The notes under the pieces are model-generated. The model was not told where the DNA came from, searched no databases, and worked only from the letters and a program-made list of their open reading frames with translations. Below are positions 9,081 to 17,281 of a stretch of 64,000 nucleotides of DNA, piece after piece; the first letter of the stretch is position 1, and each line of letters begins with the position of its first letter. Source of the stretch: DATJCV01 sp963707665. Its GTDB lineage: Bacteria; Pseudomonadota; Gammaproteobacteria; Burkholderiales; Burkholderiaceae_D. Made by a program: the position numbers and the translations under genes. The stretch lies in the NCBI GenBank assembly GCA_963707665.1, contig CAVPQU010000009.1, forward strand, positions 124,001-188,000, written 5' to 3'.

Positions 9081-9725
9081 ATGCCTGCCTCGATCAAGAA
9101 TTTCGCCGCCCTCGCATCGCTGCGCCAGGAATTGAAAGCGCAGGACCAGGCACGTCGCGTGGCGGAAGCTGAACGGCAGCGCCAGCAACAGGCGGCACAC
9201 GACGAAGCCGAATTGTTTCGGCGCAGCATCGGCCAGGTAGCGCCACTGACTGTGGCGGAGCGTGCCACGCCGGCCCCGGCACGACCGTCGCCGGTGGCAC
9301 ACCAGCATCTGGCTGATGAAAAAGCGGCGTTGCAAGAGTCGCTCTCTGACGAGTTCACCACAGAAACGCTACTGGCCACCGACGACGAACTGAGCTTCGC
9401 ACGCGACGGCATCGGCACCGACACCTTGCGCAAGCTGCGCCGTGGCCACTGGGTGATCCAGGCCCAACTCGATCTGCACGGCTTGCGACGCGACGAAGCG
9501 CGCACCGCGCTGGCCGAATTCGTGCGGCAGGCAAGCCGGCGTGGCCTGCGCTGCGTACGCATCATTCACGGCAAGGGATTGGGATCGGTGAACCGGGAGC
9601 CGGTCCTGAAGGGCTGGGTGCGCAACTGGCTGCCGCAAAAACAGGAAGTGCTGGCATTCTGCCAAGCCAGGGCCGCAGATGGCGGCTCGGGGGCGCTGGT
9701 GGTGTTGCTAAAAGCCCAAGCCTAA
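9081..9725 (+). CDS. Smr/MutS2-type domain protein
   Basis: A 214-residue protein with a charged, Gln/Ala-rich, probably coiled N-terminal region (residues about 1-60) and a C-terminal Smr domain. The domain shows its hallmarks: LDLHGLRRDEA (the xDLHG motif) and RIIHGKGLGS (the HGxG motif) before a VLAFCQARAADGGSGALVVLL strand. Smr domains are nicking endonuclease or nucleic-acid-binding modules; stand-alone forms are linked to RNA cleavage or recombination control. ATG 9081 follows GGAG at normal distance; the longer frame from 9042 has no better signal. It follows trxB by 81 bases and may be co-transcribed. Confidence 0.85.
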   Translation: MPASIKNFAALASLRQELKAQDQARRVAEAERQRQQQAAHDEAELFRRSIGQVAPLTVAERATPAPARPSPVAHQHLADEKAALQESLSDEFTTETLLATDDELSFARDGIGTDTLRKLRRGHWVIQAQLDLHGLRRDEARTALAEFVRQASRRGLRCVRIIHGKGLGSVNREPVLKGWVRNWLPQKQEVLAFCQARAADGGSGALVVLLKAQA

Positions 9726-9953
9726 CTGTATACTGCCATTAGTATTTTTTACAGCTGCCTGAAATGCTGCGACAGCGGTTTGTTTTCAGGCATACTCCCT
9801 GCACTGGCTAATTTCAGCAACAGGGCTGTGTTGGGCCACGTGCCCACCTTGCCTGTCACTCCCACGGCTTTAAGCGGGATGACGGACAAGATAGATATGG
9901 GGTCCGATGAACAAGCCCCATCGATCGCGACAGGCTACCGCCAGCGGTGGCCT

Positions 9954-10292
9954 CTAGACTGCTTCCGGCCCTGTCTCGCCGGTACGGATGCGCACCACCT
10001 GCTCGACGTTCTGCACGAAAATCTTGCCATCGCCGATCTTGCCGGTACGCGCAGCCTTGATGATGGCATCCACCACGTTCTCTACCGCGCCATCGTCAAC
10101 CACCACCTCCACCTTCACCTTCGGCAGGAAATCGACCACGTATTCGGCGCCGCGATACAACTCGGTATGGCCCTTCTGCCGGCCAAATCCCTTCACTTCG
10201 GTCACCGTTAAACCTGCAACCCCGACCTCGGCCAGCGCCTCCCGCACTTCGTCGAGCTTGAAAGGTTTGATAATGGCGGTCACTTGCTTCAT
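9954..10292 (-). CDS. glnB: nitrogen regulatory protein P-II
   Basis: 112-residue P-II signal protein that senses 2-oxoglutarate and ATP/ADP and controls glutamine synthetase adenylylation, NtrB and other targets. The N-terminus MKQVTAIIKPFKLDEVREAL, the T-loop with Tyr51 (GHTELYRGAEY, the uridylylation site) and the C-terminal GDGKIFVQNVEQVVRIRTGE are all canonical. The start is ATG 10292, with TAGGAG upstream on the minus strand. It lies just downstream of nadE on the same strand, and no amtB is adjacent, which favours glnB over glnK; the two paralogues cannot be separated by sequence alone here. Confidence 0.9.
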   Translation of the reverse strand: MKQVTAIIKPFKLDEVREALAEVGVAGLTVTEVKGFGRQKGHTELYRGAEYVVDFLPKVKVEVVVDDGAVENVVDAIIKAARTGKIGDGKIFVQNVEQVVRIRTGETGPEAV

Positions 10293-10388
10293 GAAAACTC
10301 CTAAAAAATAAAACCTTGGAAATTCAAAACCCGGCGCTTCATCCCCGGCAATTGGCAAAGGCTACCTTGTCAGCACACGACTTTCCAG

Positions 10389-12002
10389 CTATTCCAGAAA
10401 TTTCGATGTCATCGGGTAACGCCAGTCACGCCCGAAAGCGCGGTGCGTGACGCGAATCCCGACCGGACCTTGGCGCCGCTTGTATTCGTTTATTTTAATC
10501 AAACGCGTGACCCGGGTCACATCCTGTGGGGCAAAGCCGGCGCCGATGATCTCGGCCACGCTCTGGTTTTCCTCGACATAGCGCTGCATGATCGCGTCCA
10601 GGATTTCATACGGTGGCAGCGAATCCTGGTCGGTCTGGTCCGGCCGCAACTCGGCCGAGGGCGCGCGCGTCAGGATTCGCTGCGGAATCACTTCCGACAG
10701 CGTGTTGCGGTAGGCGCACAGGCGGTACACCAGCGTCTTGGCAATGTCCTTCAGTGGCGCGAAACCGCCCGCCATGTCGCCGTACAGCGTGCAATAGCCG
10801 ACCGCGACCTCGCTCTTGTTGCCGGTGGTCAGCACCATCGCGCCGGTTTTATTCGACAGCGCCATCAGGATCGTGGCCCGAATCCGGGCCTGGATATTTT
10901 CTTCGGTGGTGTCTTCCCGCAAGCCGGCGAATTCCGCCGCCAGGGTGGCACGAAAGGCGGCAAAGCAATCGTCGATGCGGATTTCGTCGTAGCGCACCCC
11001 CAGCCGCTGCGCCATGTCGCGCGAATCGAGCCAGGAAATGTCGGCGGTGTAGGGCGACGGCAGCATCACCGTGCGTACTTTCTCGGCCCCCAGCGCATCG
11101 GCCGCGAGCGCCACGGTCAGCGCCGAATCGACGCCCCCTGACAACCCGATGATCACGCCCGGAAAGCCATTCTTGCCAACATAGTCGCGTATCCCCAGCA
11201 CCAGCGCCTGGTACACCTCAGCCTCGATCGCTTGCGGCGGCGGTAACGGCTGCGGCTGCGGCTCTGCCTCATCGAATTGAATGATCCGTAAATCTTCCTG
11301 CACGTGCGCCAATTGTGCGCACACCATACCGTCACGGTTCATCACGAAGGAATTGCCATCGAAGATCAGCTCGTCCTGGCCACCGACCAGATTGACGTAC
11401 ACCGCCGCCATGCCTTGGGCCACGACGTGGTTGCGCAGCGCGTCCTGACGCACGTGCAACTTGCCCATATGAAACGGTGAGCCATTCAGCACCAGCAGCA
11501 CCTGAGCCCCGGCGGCGCGCGCACGGGCCGGCGCGTGCGGATACCAGGTGTCTTCGCAGATATTGATGCCGAAGCACACGCCGCCGACGGTGAACATGAA
11601 CGGCGTATCGGAAGGCAAAAAATAGCGCCGTTCGTCGAACACATCGGCATTCGGCAGTTCAAATTTGCAATAGGTACCGAGTATTTTTCCGTTCGCCAAT
11701 ACCGATGCGGCGTTGCGGCGCACGCCGTCTTGTACCAGCGGATGACCGACCACCACATGTACTTCGGACAAGGACGCCAGATCCGCTGCCAGTGCCGCCA
11801 ACGTCTCGTCGCTTTTTGCGTAAAATGCATCACGCAGCAGCAGATCCTCCGGCGGATAACCGACCAGCGACATTTCCGGCGTCAGCACGATCTGCGCCCC
11901 CTGCTGCGCCGCCCGCCGCGTGCAGTCGACAATTTTGTTGCGATTGCCGGCGAGATCCCCGACGTTGCTGTTGATCTGTGCGATCGCGACTTTAACGGTC
12001 AT
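10389..12002 (-). CDS. nadE: glutamine-dependent NAD+ synthetase
   Basis: Converts deamido-NAD to NAD+ with glutamine as nitrogen donor, the last step of NAD biosynthesis. The 537-residue two-domain protein begins with a nitrilase-type glutaminase domain (EMSLVGYPPEDLL with the catalytic Glu, and CFGINICEDTWY with the nucleophilic Cys) and ends with the synthetase domain carrying the ATP pyrophosphatase P-loop IGLSGGVDSALT and the TTGNKSEVAVGYCTLYGDM segment. Length is as expected for betaproteobacterial NadE. The next gene on the same strand is glnB, so a nadE-glnB transcript is likely. Confidence 0.95.
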   Translation of the reverse strand: MTVKVAIAQINSNVGDLAGNRNKIVDCTRRAAQQGAQIVLTPEMSLVGYPPEDLLLRDAFYAKSDETLAALAADLASLSEVHVVVGHPLVQDGVRRNAASVLANGKILGTYCKFELPNADVFDERRYFLPSDTPFMFTVGGVCFGINICEDTWYPHAPARARAAGAQVLLVLNGSPFHMGKLHVRQDALRNHVVAQGMAAVYVNLVGGQDELIFDGNSFVMNRDGMVCAQLAHVQEDLRIIQFDEAEPQPQPLPPPQAIEAEVYQALVLGIRDYVGKNGFPGVIIGLSGGVDSALTVALAADALGAEKVRTVMLPSPYTADISWLDSRDMAQRLGVRYDEIRIDDCFAAFRATLAAEFAGLREDTTEENIQARIRATILMALSNKTGAMVLTTGNKSEVAVGYCTLYGDMAGGFAPLKDIAKTLVYRLCAYRNTLSEVIPQRILTRAPSAELRPDQTDQDSLPPYEILDAIMQRYVEENQSVAEIIGAGFAPQDVTRVTRLIKINEYKRRQGPVGIRVTHRAFGRDWRYPMTSKFLE

Positions 12003-12078
12003 GATGATGTAATGAATAGCGTTGGAGCGGGCGCAATGTGCGCCACAACGAGCTGAAACAAGAAGGTATCCATCCCGA

Positions 12079-13233
12079 GTGAATTATCGCACGCGAATCA
12101 TTAACTCCCTGTCAGCAGTGGGCCAGCCGGCATGGGATGCGCTGGTCGAACTGCAAGCAGATGCCAATCCTTTCCTGTCGTTTGCGTTTCTGCACGCCCT
12201 GCACGAAAGCGGCTGCGCCAGCACCGAAACCGGCTGGCAGCCGCACTACCTGACCCTATGGCACGGCGCGCTGCTGCAGGCGGCGCTGCCGCTGTATCTC
12301 AAGACCCATTCGTATGGCGAATACGTATTTGACTGGGCCTGGGCCGATGCGTACCGACGCAACGGCCTTGATTACTATCCCAAGCTGCTGGCCGCGATTC
12401 CGTTCACGCCAGTCACCGGCCCGCGCCTGCTGGCGCGTGACGCCGCCGCCCGGCACGCGTTGATCGCCGCCCTGATCGCGCTGCAGGAACAGGGCGATGT
12501 CTCGTCCAGCCACATCCTGTACCCAGGCCAGGCGCAGGCAAGCGCCTTGCAGGATGCCGGATTCCTGCTGCGGCACGGCGTCCAGTTTCACTGGCTGAAC
12601 GCGGGCTATCGCAGCTTCGATGAATTCCTGGCAACGCTGGAGCGCAAGAAACGCAAGAATATCGTCGCCGAACGGCGCAAGGTACACGCCGCCGGCGTCA
12701 GCTTTCGCCACATCGGCGGCGCCGAGGCGAGCGCGGGCGACTGGGCCTTTTTCAATCGCTGCTATCGCCACACCTATGCCGCCCATTATTCGACGCCTTA
12801 TCTGAACCTCGATTTTTTCCGGCGCATTGGCGCCAGCATGCCGGAAAACATCCTGCTGATCGTGGCCGAACGCGGCGGACGACCGATCGCCAGTTCCCTG
12901 CTGATCCATACCGCAAGCACACTGTACGGCCGCTATTGGGGCGCGCTGGAAGAGCTGCCCTGCCTGCATTTCGAAACCGCCTACTATCAGCCGCTGGAAT
13001 TTTGCATCGCGCGCGGCATCCAGTGTTTTGAGGGCGGCGCCCAGGGCGAGCACAAGATGGCGCGCGGCTTCCTGCCGCAGCAAACCTGGTCGGCGCACTG
13101 GCTGGCGCATCCGGCCTTTGCCGATGCGGTCGAGCGTTTTTTGCAGCAGGAAAGCGGCGGCATCGCCGCCTACATGCATGAGTTGAACAAACACACGCTA
13201 TTTCGGCCAGGAAGGCAACCGGAAAATTTTTAA
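12079..13233 (+). CDS. GNAT/FemAB-like acyltransferase (DUF482 family)
   Basis: About 384 residues from GTG 12079, with AGAAGG 12 bases upstream; the frame also extends to 12022. Sequence landmarks of the DUF482/'peptidogalycan biosynthesis' family are visible: NPFLSFAFLHALHESGCAS, LPLYLKTHSYGEYVFDWAWA, LERKKRKNIVAERRKV and the C-terminal HFETAYYQPLEFCIARG, then FEGGAQGEHKMARGF. The fold is two GNAT-like domains as in Fem aminoacyltransferases. The substrate is unknown. It is divergent from nadE and directly precedes the Ser/Thr kinase, which starts within a few bases of its stop, so the two are probably co-expressed. Confidence 0.75.
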   Translation: MNYRTRIINSLSAVGQPAWDALVELQADANPFLSFAFLHALHESGCASTETGWQPHYLTLWHGALLQAALPLYLKTHSYGEYVFDWAWADAYRRNGLDYYPKLLAAIPFTPVTGPRLLARDAAARHALIAALIALQEQGDVSSSHILYPGQAQASALQDAGFLLRHGVQFHWLNAGYRSFDEFLATLERKKRKNIVAERRKVHAAGVSFRHIGGAEASAGDWAFFNRCYRHTYAAHYSTPYLNLDFFRRIGASMPENILLIVAERGGRPIASSLLIHTASTLYGRYWGALEELPCLHFETAYYQPLEFCIARGIQCFEGGAQGEHKMARGFLPQQTWSAHWLAHPAFADAVERFLQQESGGIAAYMHELNKHTLFRPGRQPENF

Positions 13234-13236
13234 AAT

Positions 13237-14244
13237 GTGGCAAGCAATTCCTTGTCAGCAACGCAACGACAAGGCATGCTCTGGGCGATCATGGCAATTT
13301 CCACTTCCGCGCCGTTTCCGACCCCGAGCGCCACATCCGCGGCAGCACCCGTGCCCAATCGCATCGGCCGTTTCCATATCCTGCGCGAACTGGGCCGCGG
13401 TGCGATTGGTTCGGTCTATCTGGCGCACGACCCGGTAATCGATCGCAGCGTCGCCATCAAGACCTTCAATCCGCGCCTGACGCCAGCCGAAAGAAAGCAG
13501 CACGAACAGCAGTTCATCAACGAGGCGCGCGCCGCCGGACGCCTGTCGCACCCGAACATCGTCACCATCTTCGACGCCTCCAACGAACGCGGCACGACCT
13601 ATATCGCGATGGAGTACCTGCAGGGACGCGAGCTGCACAAGCTGCTGGATAATGGCAGCCGTTTCAACAGCACCGAGATCGCCGCCATCGTGCGCAAGCT
13701 GGCCGAAGCGCTCGACTATGCGCACCAGAACGGTGTCGTGCATCGCGACATCAAACCGGCCAACATCTTCATGCAGCCCGACAACCAGCCGAAGCTGGTC
13801 GATTTCGGCATCGCGCGCGCGCCCAACCGCCTCTCCGGCAAGCCGGGAAACACCGATCAGCCGTTCACGCTGTTCCAGCAGAATTTGCTGGGCACGCCAA
13901 ATTACATGTCGCCCGAGCAGGCGCTGGGCAAACCGGCTGACGCCCGTACCGACATTTATTCACTGGGCGCGGTTCTGTATGAAATGCTGGTCGGCCGCAA
14001 GCCATTTGCGGCGCGCGACGCCGAACAGTTGCTGCAAATGATCGCCTACAAGGCAGCGCCAGCGCCGCACGAGATCGACCCTGCCATTCCGGCCGAGCTG
14101 TCGCACATTGCCATGAAGGCGCTCAGCAAACGCCCGGACAAACGTTATCAGAGCGCACAGGAAATGGCGCTTGACCTGCGCCGTTACCTGGTACGGCAAC
14201 GGCGTGGCCGGCGCCCGTTGCCACAGCGCGCTCGAAAACAGTGA
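13237..14244 (+). CDS. bacterial Ser/Thr protein kinase (PknB type, kinase domain only)
   Basis: Eukaryotic-like (Hanks-type) kinase of about 335 residues. All key motifs are intact: Gly loop LGRGAIGSVYLAHD, AIK lysine (VAIKTFNP), catalytic loop HRDIKPANIF, DFG (VDFGIARA), the activation-segment anchor GTPNYMSPEQA and the subdomain IX DIYSLGAVLYEMLVG. It is therefore predicted to be active. No PASTA or other sensor domain follows; the protein ends in an Arg-rich tail. The start is uncertain: GTG 13237, or ATG at 13276 or 13291. A tiny membrane ORF overlaps its stop codon at 14244. Substrates are unknown. Confidence 0.88.
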   Translation: MASNSLSATQRQGMLWAIMAISTSAPFPTPSATSAAAPVPNRIGRFHILRELGRGAIGSVYLAHDPVIDRSVAIKTFNPRLTPAERKQHEQQFINEARAAGRLSHPNIVTIFDASNERGTTYIAMEYLQGRELHKLLDNGSRFNSTEIAAIVRKLAEALDYAHQNGVVHRDIKPANIFMQPDNQPKLVDFGIARAPNRLSGKPGNTDQPFTLFQQNLLGTPNYMSPEQALGKPADARTDIYSLGAVLYEMLVGRKPFAARDAEQLLQMIAYKAAPAPHEIDPAIPAELSHIAMKALSKRPDKRYQSAQEMALDLRRYLVRQRRGRRPLPQRARKQ

Positions 14245-14345
14245 TGATGAACTGGATTCCCCCGCGTCATGGCACGCTGTTCTGGCTCGGCTGCACAGCG
14301 CTGGCTTGCGCGCTACTGCTTGCCGGCGCGGCGCTGCTGCGCTGA
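14244..14345 (+). CDS. possible 33-residue single-span membrane peptide, overlapping the kinase stop
   Basis: ATG 14244 overlaps the kinase stop codon (TGATG), and a second ATG follows at 14247. The frame reads MMNWIPPRHGTLFWLGCTAL and continues as one hydrophobic helix to TGA 14345. Translational coupling to the kinase is plausible. It could be a membrane tether or partner for the otherwise soluble kinase, or the kinase's own C-terminal anchor displaced by a frameshift. No homologue is recognised. Confidence 0.35.
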   Translation: MMNWIPPRHGTLFWLGCTALACALLLAGAALLR

Positions 14346-14442
14346 CCGCGTCAGCAACAAACCGCGCTGGGCGCGATAATGCACATTGGCACTACGCTGC
14401 GACGCCACTACCGGCTCTCGCGCCCACACTCACCTGCTCCCG

Positions 14443-15324
14443 ATGAAACCCCTGGATATTTTGCTGGCCTTGATCGTCGTCGTGATCTGGGGTTTCAACT
14501 TCGTCGTAATTGAAGTCGGCCTGCAAGGCTTGCCGCCGCTGTTGTTTTCCGCCTTGCGCTTCCTGTTTGCCGCATTGCCGCTGGTATTTTTTGTCAAGCG
14601 GCCGCAGGTCGCATGGAAGTTGCTTATCGGCTACGCGCTGTTCCAGTTCACGATCCAGTTCATGCTGTTGTTTTCCGGCATGAAGCTTGGCTTGCCACCG
14701 GGACTGGCCTCGCTGGTCATTCAACTGCAAGCATTCTTTACCATCGGATTGGCGGTATTGCTGCTCAGCGAGAAGCCGCTGGCAACGCAAATAATCGGGG
14801 CATTGATTGCATTTGCCGGCATGGGGTTGGTGGCGATGCAGCTGGAAGTACGCGCCACCGTGATCGGCTTCGTGATGGTGGTGGGCGCCGGCTTCAGCTG
14901 GGCGGTCGCCAACATCCTGACCAAGCAGATCGGCAAGGTGAACGCGCTGGCGTTGGTCACGTGGGGTTCGTTGCTGGCTGCACCGCCACTATTTCTCAGC
15001 TCGCTACTGGTCGAGGGTCCGGCCGCGTGGATCCAGGCTGGCGTGCACCTGAGCTGGCTGACGGTGGGTGCGGTGCTGTTCCAGTCCTATCCGAATACCA
15101 TCTTCGGATTCGGCCTCTGGTCCATCCTGATGCGCCGCTATCCAACCGCGACCATCGCCCCTTTCACGCTGCTGGTGCCGGTATCCGGCATGCTGAGCGC
15201 GGCGCTGGTGCTGGGTGAACCGCTGCAGTGGTGGAAAATCACGGCCGGCGTGCTGGTGCTGTCTGGCCTGGCGTTAAACCAGTTCGGTGCGCGTTTGCTG
15301 GCGCCGCGCGCGGTTACCGAATGA
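14443..15324 (+). CDS. eamA: EamA/DMT family exporter (O-acetylserine/cysteine exporter-like)
   Basis: 293-residue inner-membrane transporter with ten predicted helices in two EamA repeats. The first repeat, MKPLDILLALIVVVIWGFNF followed by VEVGLQGLPPLLFSALRFLF-like sequence, and the second, IPVSGMLSAALVLGE-like, resemble E. coli EamA (YdeD), which exports O-acetylserine and cysteine. The start ATG 14443 gives the typical EamA N-terminus; the open frame upstream to 14386 is unlikely. It follows the kinase region with no clear operon link. Substrate specificity is inferred from family resemblance only. Confidence 0.8.
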   Translation: MKPLDILLALIVVVIWGFNFVVIEVGLQGLPPLLFSALRFLFAALPLVFFVKRPQVAWKLLIGYALFQFTIQFMLLFSGMKLGLPPGLASLVIQLQAFFTIGLAVLLLSEKPLATQIIGALIAFAGMGLVAMQLEVRATVIGFVMVVGAGFSWAVANILTKQIGKVNALALVTWGSLLAAPPLFLSSLLVEGPAAWIQAGVHLSWLTVGAVLFQSYPNTIFGFGLWSILMRRYPTATIAPFTLLVPVSGMLSAALVLGEPLQWWKITAGVLVLSGLALNQFGARLLAPRAVTE

Positions 15325-15629
15325 ACGCAGGGCTGGATCGAAGCGCCGCCTGCTGAGCTGATGCAGTCAAGCTGCCGCCAACCCCATCGCCGCCGCACTG
15401 CCGCCACGATCGCTCCGTGGCCAGAGCTGGTTGATTCATTCAAAAATGTGATTATTTTTGGCGGCATCTTTTATTTTTACGGAAATATCGAGTTTACATA
15501 GCAAGATAATTTCATTCTCGCGACGGTAAAGTTGACCGCAGAAAAAATTCCTGTCAACTGGCCATGCCCGTGGAAGCCGGCCCGAACACAGGGCCGAAGT
15601 ACGGCGCAAGACCTGCAGCCTGAGCGAAA
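15325..15629. other. 305-base gap between eamA and the hydratase gene
   Basis: No gene or strong repeat was recognised. The part from about 15435 is AT-rich (TTATTTTTGG, TTTTATTTTTACGG) relative to its surroundings and is the likely promoter region for the 15630-20235 gene set. Confidence 0.4.
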
Positions 15630-16406
15630 ATGCAAACACTTTCGAAAATAGATGAAGTACTGGATACGTTCGAAGCGGCCGCCCGCTCCACCGAACGGCT
15701 GCCGAGCGCCTACAGTGGCAAGCTCGGCATGGACGACGCCTATCGCATACAACTCGCGATGCTGCAGCGGCGAGTGACGCAGGGCGCCCAGCATATCGGC
15801 TGGAAAGTGGGCCTGACCTCGTCCGCCATGCAGCAGCAGCAAGGGGTATTCGAGCCGTGCTTCGGCTATCTGCTGGCCTCCGGCCAGGAGCCATCGGGCC
15901 GCAGCTTTGCTTTTGATAGCTTGGTCGCTCCCGGTTTCGAGAATGAACTTTGCCTGACCATCGGCACCACGCTGCACGGCAGCTCGGTGAATTACGAAAG
16001 CGCTCGGCGGGCGGTGTCGCATGTGGCGCCGGCGCTGGAAATTGTCGAAAAGCGCGGCACCTTCAATCGCGATCTGCCCTTATCGATTGCAGACAATGCC
16101 CAGCAAAAGGCGTTTGTCACCGGTACCGCGATCGAACTTGATCCCGCCGTTTCACTCGCCGAAACTTCGGTCGCAATCATGGTGGACGGGGTTGAACAGG
16201 AGCGCGCGAGCGGCGCCGAAGTGTTGGGCGACCCGATTCACTCCATCGTCTGGCTGGCGCAAAAACTGGCACAATTCGGCCTGCCGCTGGAGCGCGGTAC
16301 CAAGGTCATGTCCGGCTCCTTCACTCGCCAATACGCGTTGCAAAAGGGGCACCGGATCAGCGCCTGCTTCACTCCGTTCGGCTCCGTGAGCGCGGCCTTC
16401 GTATAG
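15630..16406 (+). CDS. 2-keto-4-pentenoate hydratase family protein (fumarylacetoacetate hydrolase fold)
   Basis: 258 residues of the MhpD/2-oxopent-4-enoate hydratase group, which hydrate or decarboxylate 2-oxo-alkenoates from meta-cleavage pathways using Mg2+. Recognisable segments are HIGWKVGLTSSAMQQQQGV, a metal-binding ENELCLTIG near residue 110, HVAPALEIV, and LGDPIHSIVWLAQKLAQFG near the C-terminus. Length is normal. It is followed after 22 bases by an SDR gene, and no other meta-cleavage gene (dioxygenase, aldolase) is nearby, so the actual substrate is unclear. Confidence 0.85.
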   Translation: MQTLSKIDEVLDTFEAAARSTERLPSAYSGKLGMDDAYRIQLAMLQRRVTQGAQHIGWKVGLTSSAMQQQQGVFEPCFGYLLASGQEPSGRSFAFDSLVAPGFENELCLTIGTTLHGSSVNYESARRAVSHVAPALEIVEKRGTFNRDLPLSIADNAQQKAFVTGTAIELDPAVSLAETSVAIMVDGVEQERASGAEVLGDPIHSIVWLAQKLAQFGLPLERGTKVMSGSFTRQYALQKGHRISACFTPFGSVSAAFV

Positions 16407-16428
16407 ACCATTACACAAGAAAAGACAG

Positions 16429-17208
16429 ATGGATCTCGGATTGCAATCAAAAACCGCACTGGTGTGCGCTGCCAGCAAGGGGCTGGGACTGGCCTGCGCC
16501 GAAGCATTGGCGGCGGAAGGCGTGCAGCTCACCATCGTGGCGCGCACCGAGGGGCCGCTGGAAGCCGCCGCCGCCTCTATCCGCCAGCGCTATCAGGTCG
16601 AAGTCAAGGCAGTCGCCTGCGACATCACGACACCCGAAGGCCGGGCGTTGGCGCTTGCGGCTTGCCCGCAACCCGACATCCTGGTCAATAACGCCGGCGG
16701 CCCGAAGCCGGGCGATTTCCGCGAATGGGACCGGGACGACTGGATTGCCGCGCTGGACGCCAACATGCTGACGCCAATCGAACTGATCAAGGCCACCGTG
16801 GACGGCATGATGGCACGCCGCTTTGGGCGGATCGTCAATATCACCTCGGCTGCGGTCAAGGCACCGATCGATATCCTCGGCCTGTCGAACGGTGCCCGTT
16901 CCGGCTTGACCGGCTTTGTCGCCGGCCTCGCGCGCCAGGTCAGCCGTCACAACGTGACCATCAATAATCTATTGCCGGGGCCCTTCGATACCGAGCGCTT
17001 GCGCAGCACCTTCGAAGCACAGGCCGCACGTTCCAATGCGAGCGGCGCTGAAGTGGCCGAGCAATGGAGTGCGCGCAATCCCAGCGGCCGCTTTGGCGCA
17101 CCGGAAGAATTCGGCCATGCCTGCGCCTTTCTGTGCAGCGCCAAAAGCGGCTACATCACGGGACAGAACCTGCTGCTGGATGGCGGCGAGTACCGAGGCG
17201 TGTTCTGA
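16429..17208 (+). CDS. short-chain dehydrogenase/reductase with non-canonical active site
   Basis: 259-residue Rossmann-fold SDR. The cofactor glycine motif is ASKGLGLACAEAL, NNAGG is present, and the active-site Ser lies in NITSAAVKAP. At the place where classical SDRs have YxxxK, this protein reads LSNGARSGL, so neither Tyr nor Lys is present. The C-terminal GQNLLLDGGEYRGVF is typical of FabG-like members. A subgroup of 3-oxoacyl-reductase-like SDRs with this 'LSNGAR' signature exists in proteobacteria. It may use other residues or may not be a reductase. It is co-directional with the hydratase (22-base gap) and the binding protein downstream. Confidence 0.85.
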   Translation: MDLGLQSKTALVCAASKGLGLACAEALAAEGVQLTIVARTEGPLEAAAASIRQRYQVEVKAVACDITTPEGRALALAACPQPDILVNNAGGPKPGDFREWDRDDWIAALDANMLTPIELIKATVDGMMARRFGRIVNITSAAVKAPIDILGLSNGARSGLTGFVAGLARQVSRHNVTINNLLPGPFDTERLRSTFEAQAARSNASGAEVAEQWSARNPSGRFGAPEEFGHACAFLCSAKSGYITGQNLLLDGGEYRGVF

Positions 17209-17281
17209 TTTCCGAAAACTTCCCGCCATTTTCCGAAACATATTTTTACCGCAGCATTACTTTAAATCGAGGAGACTTCAC

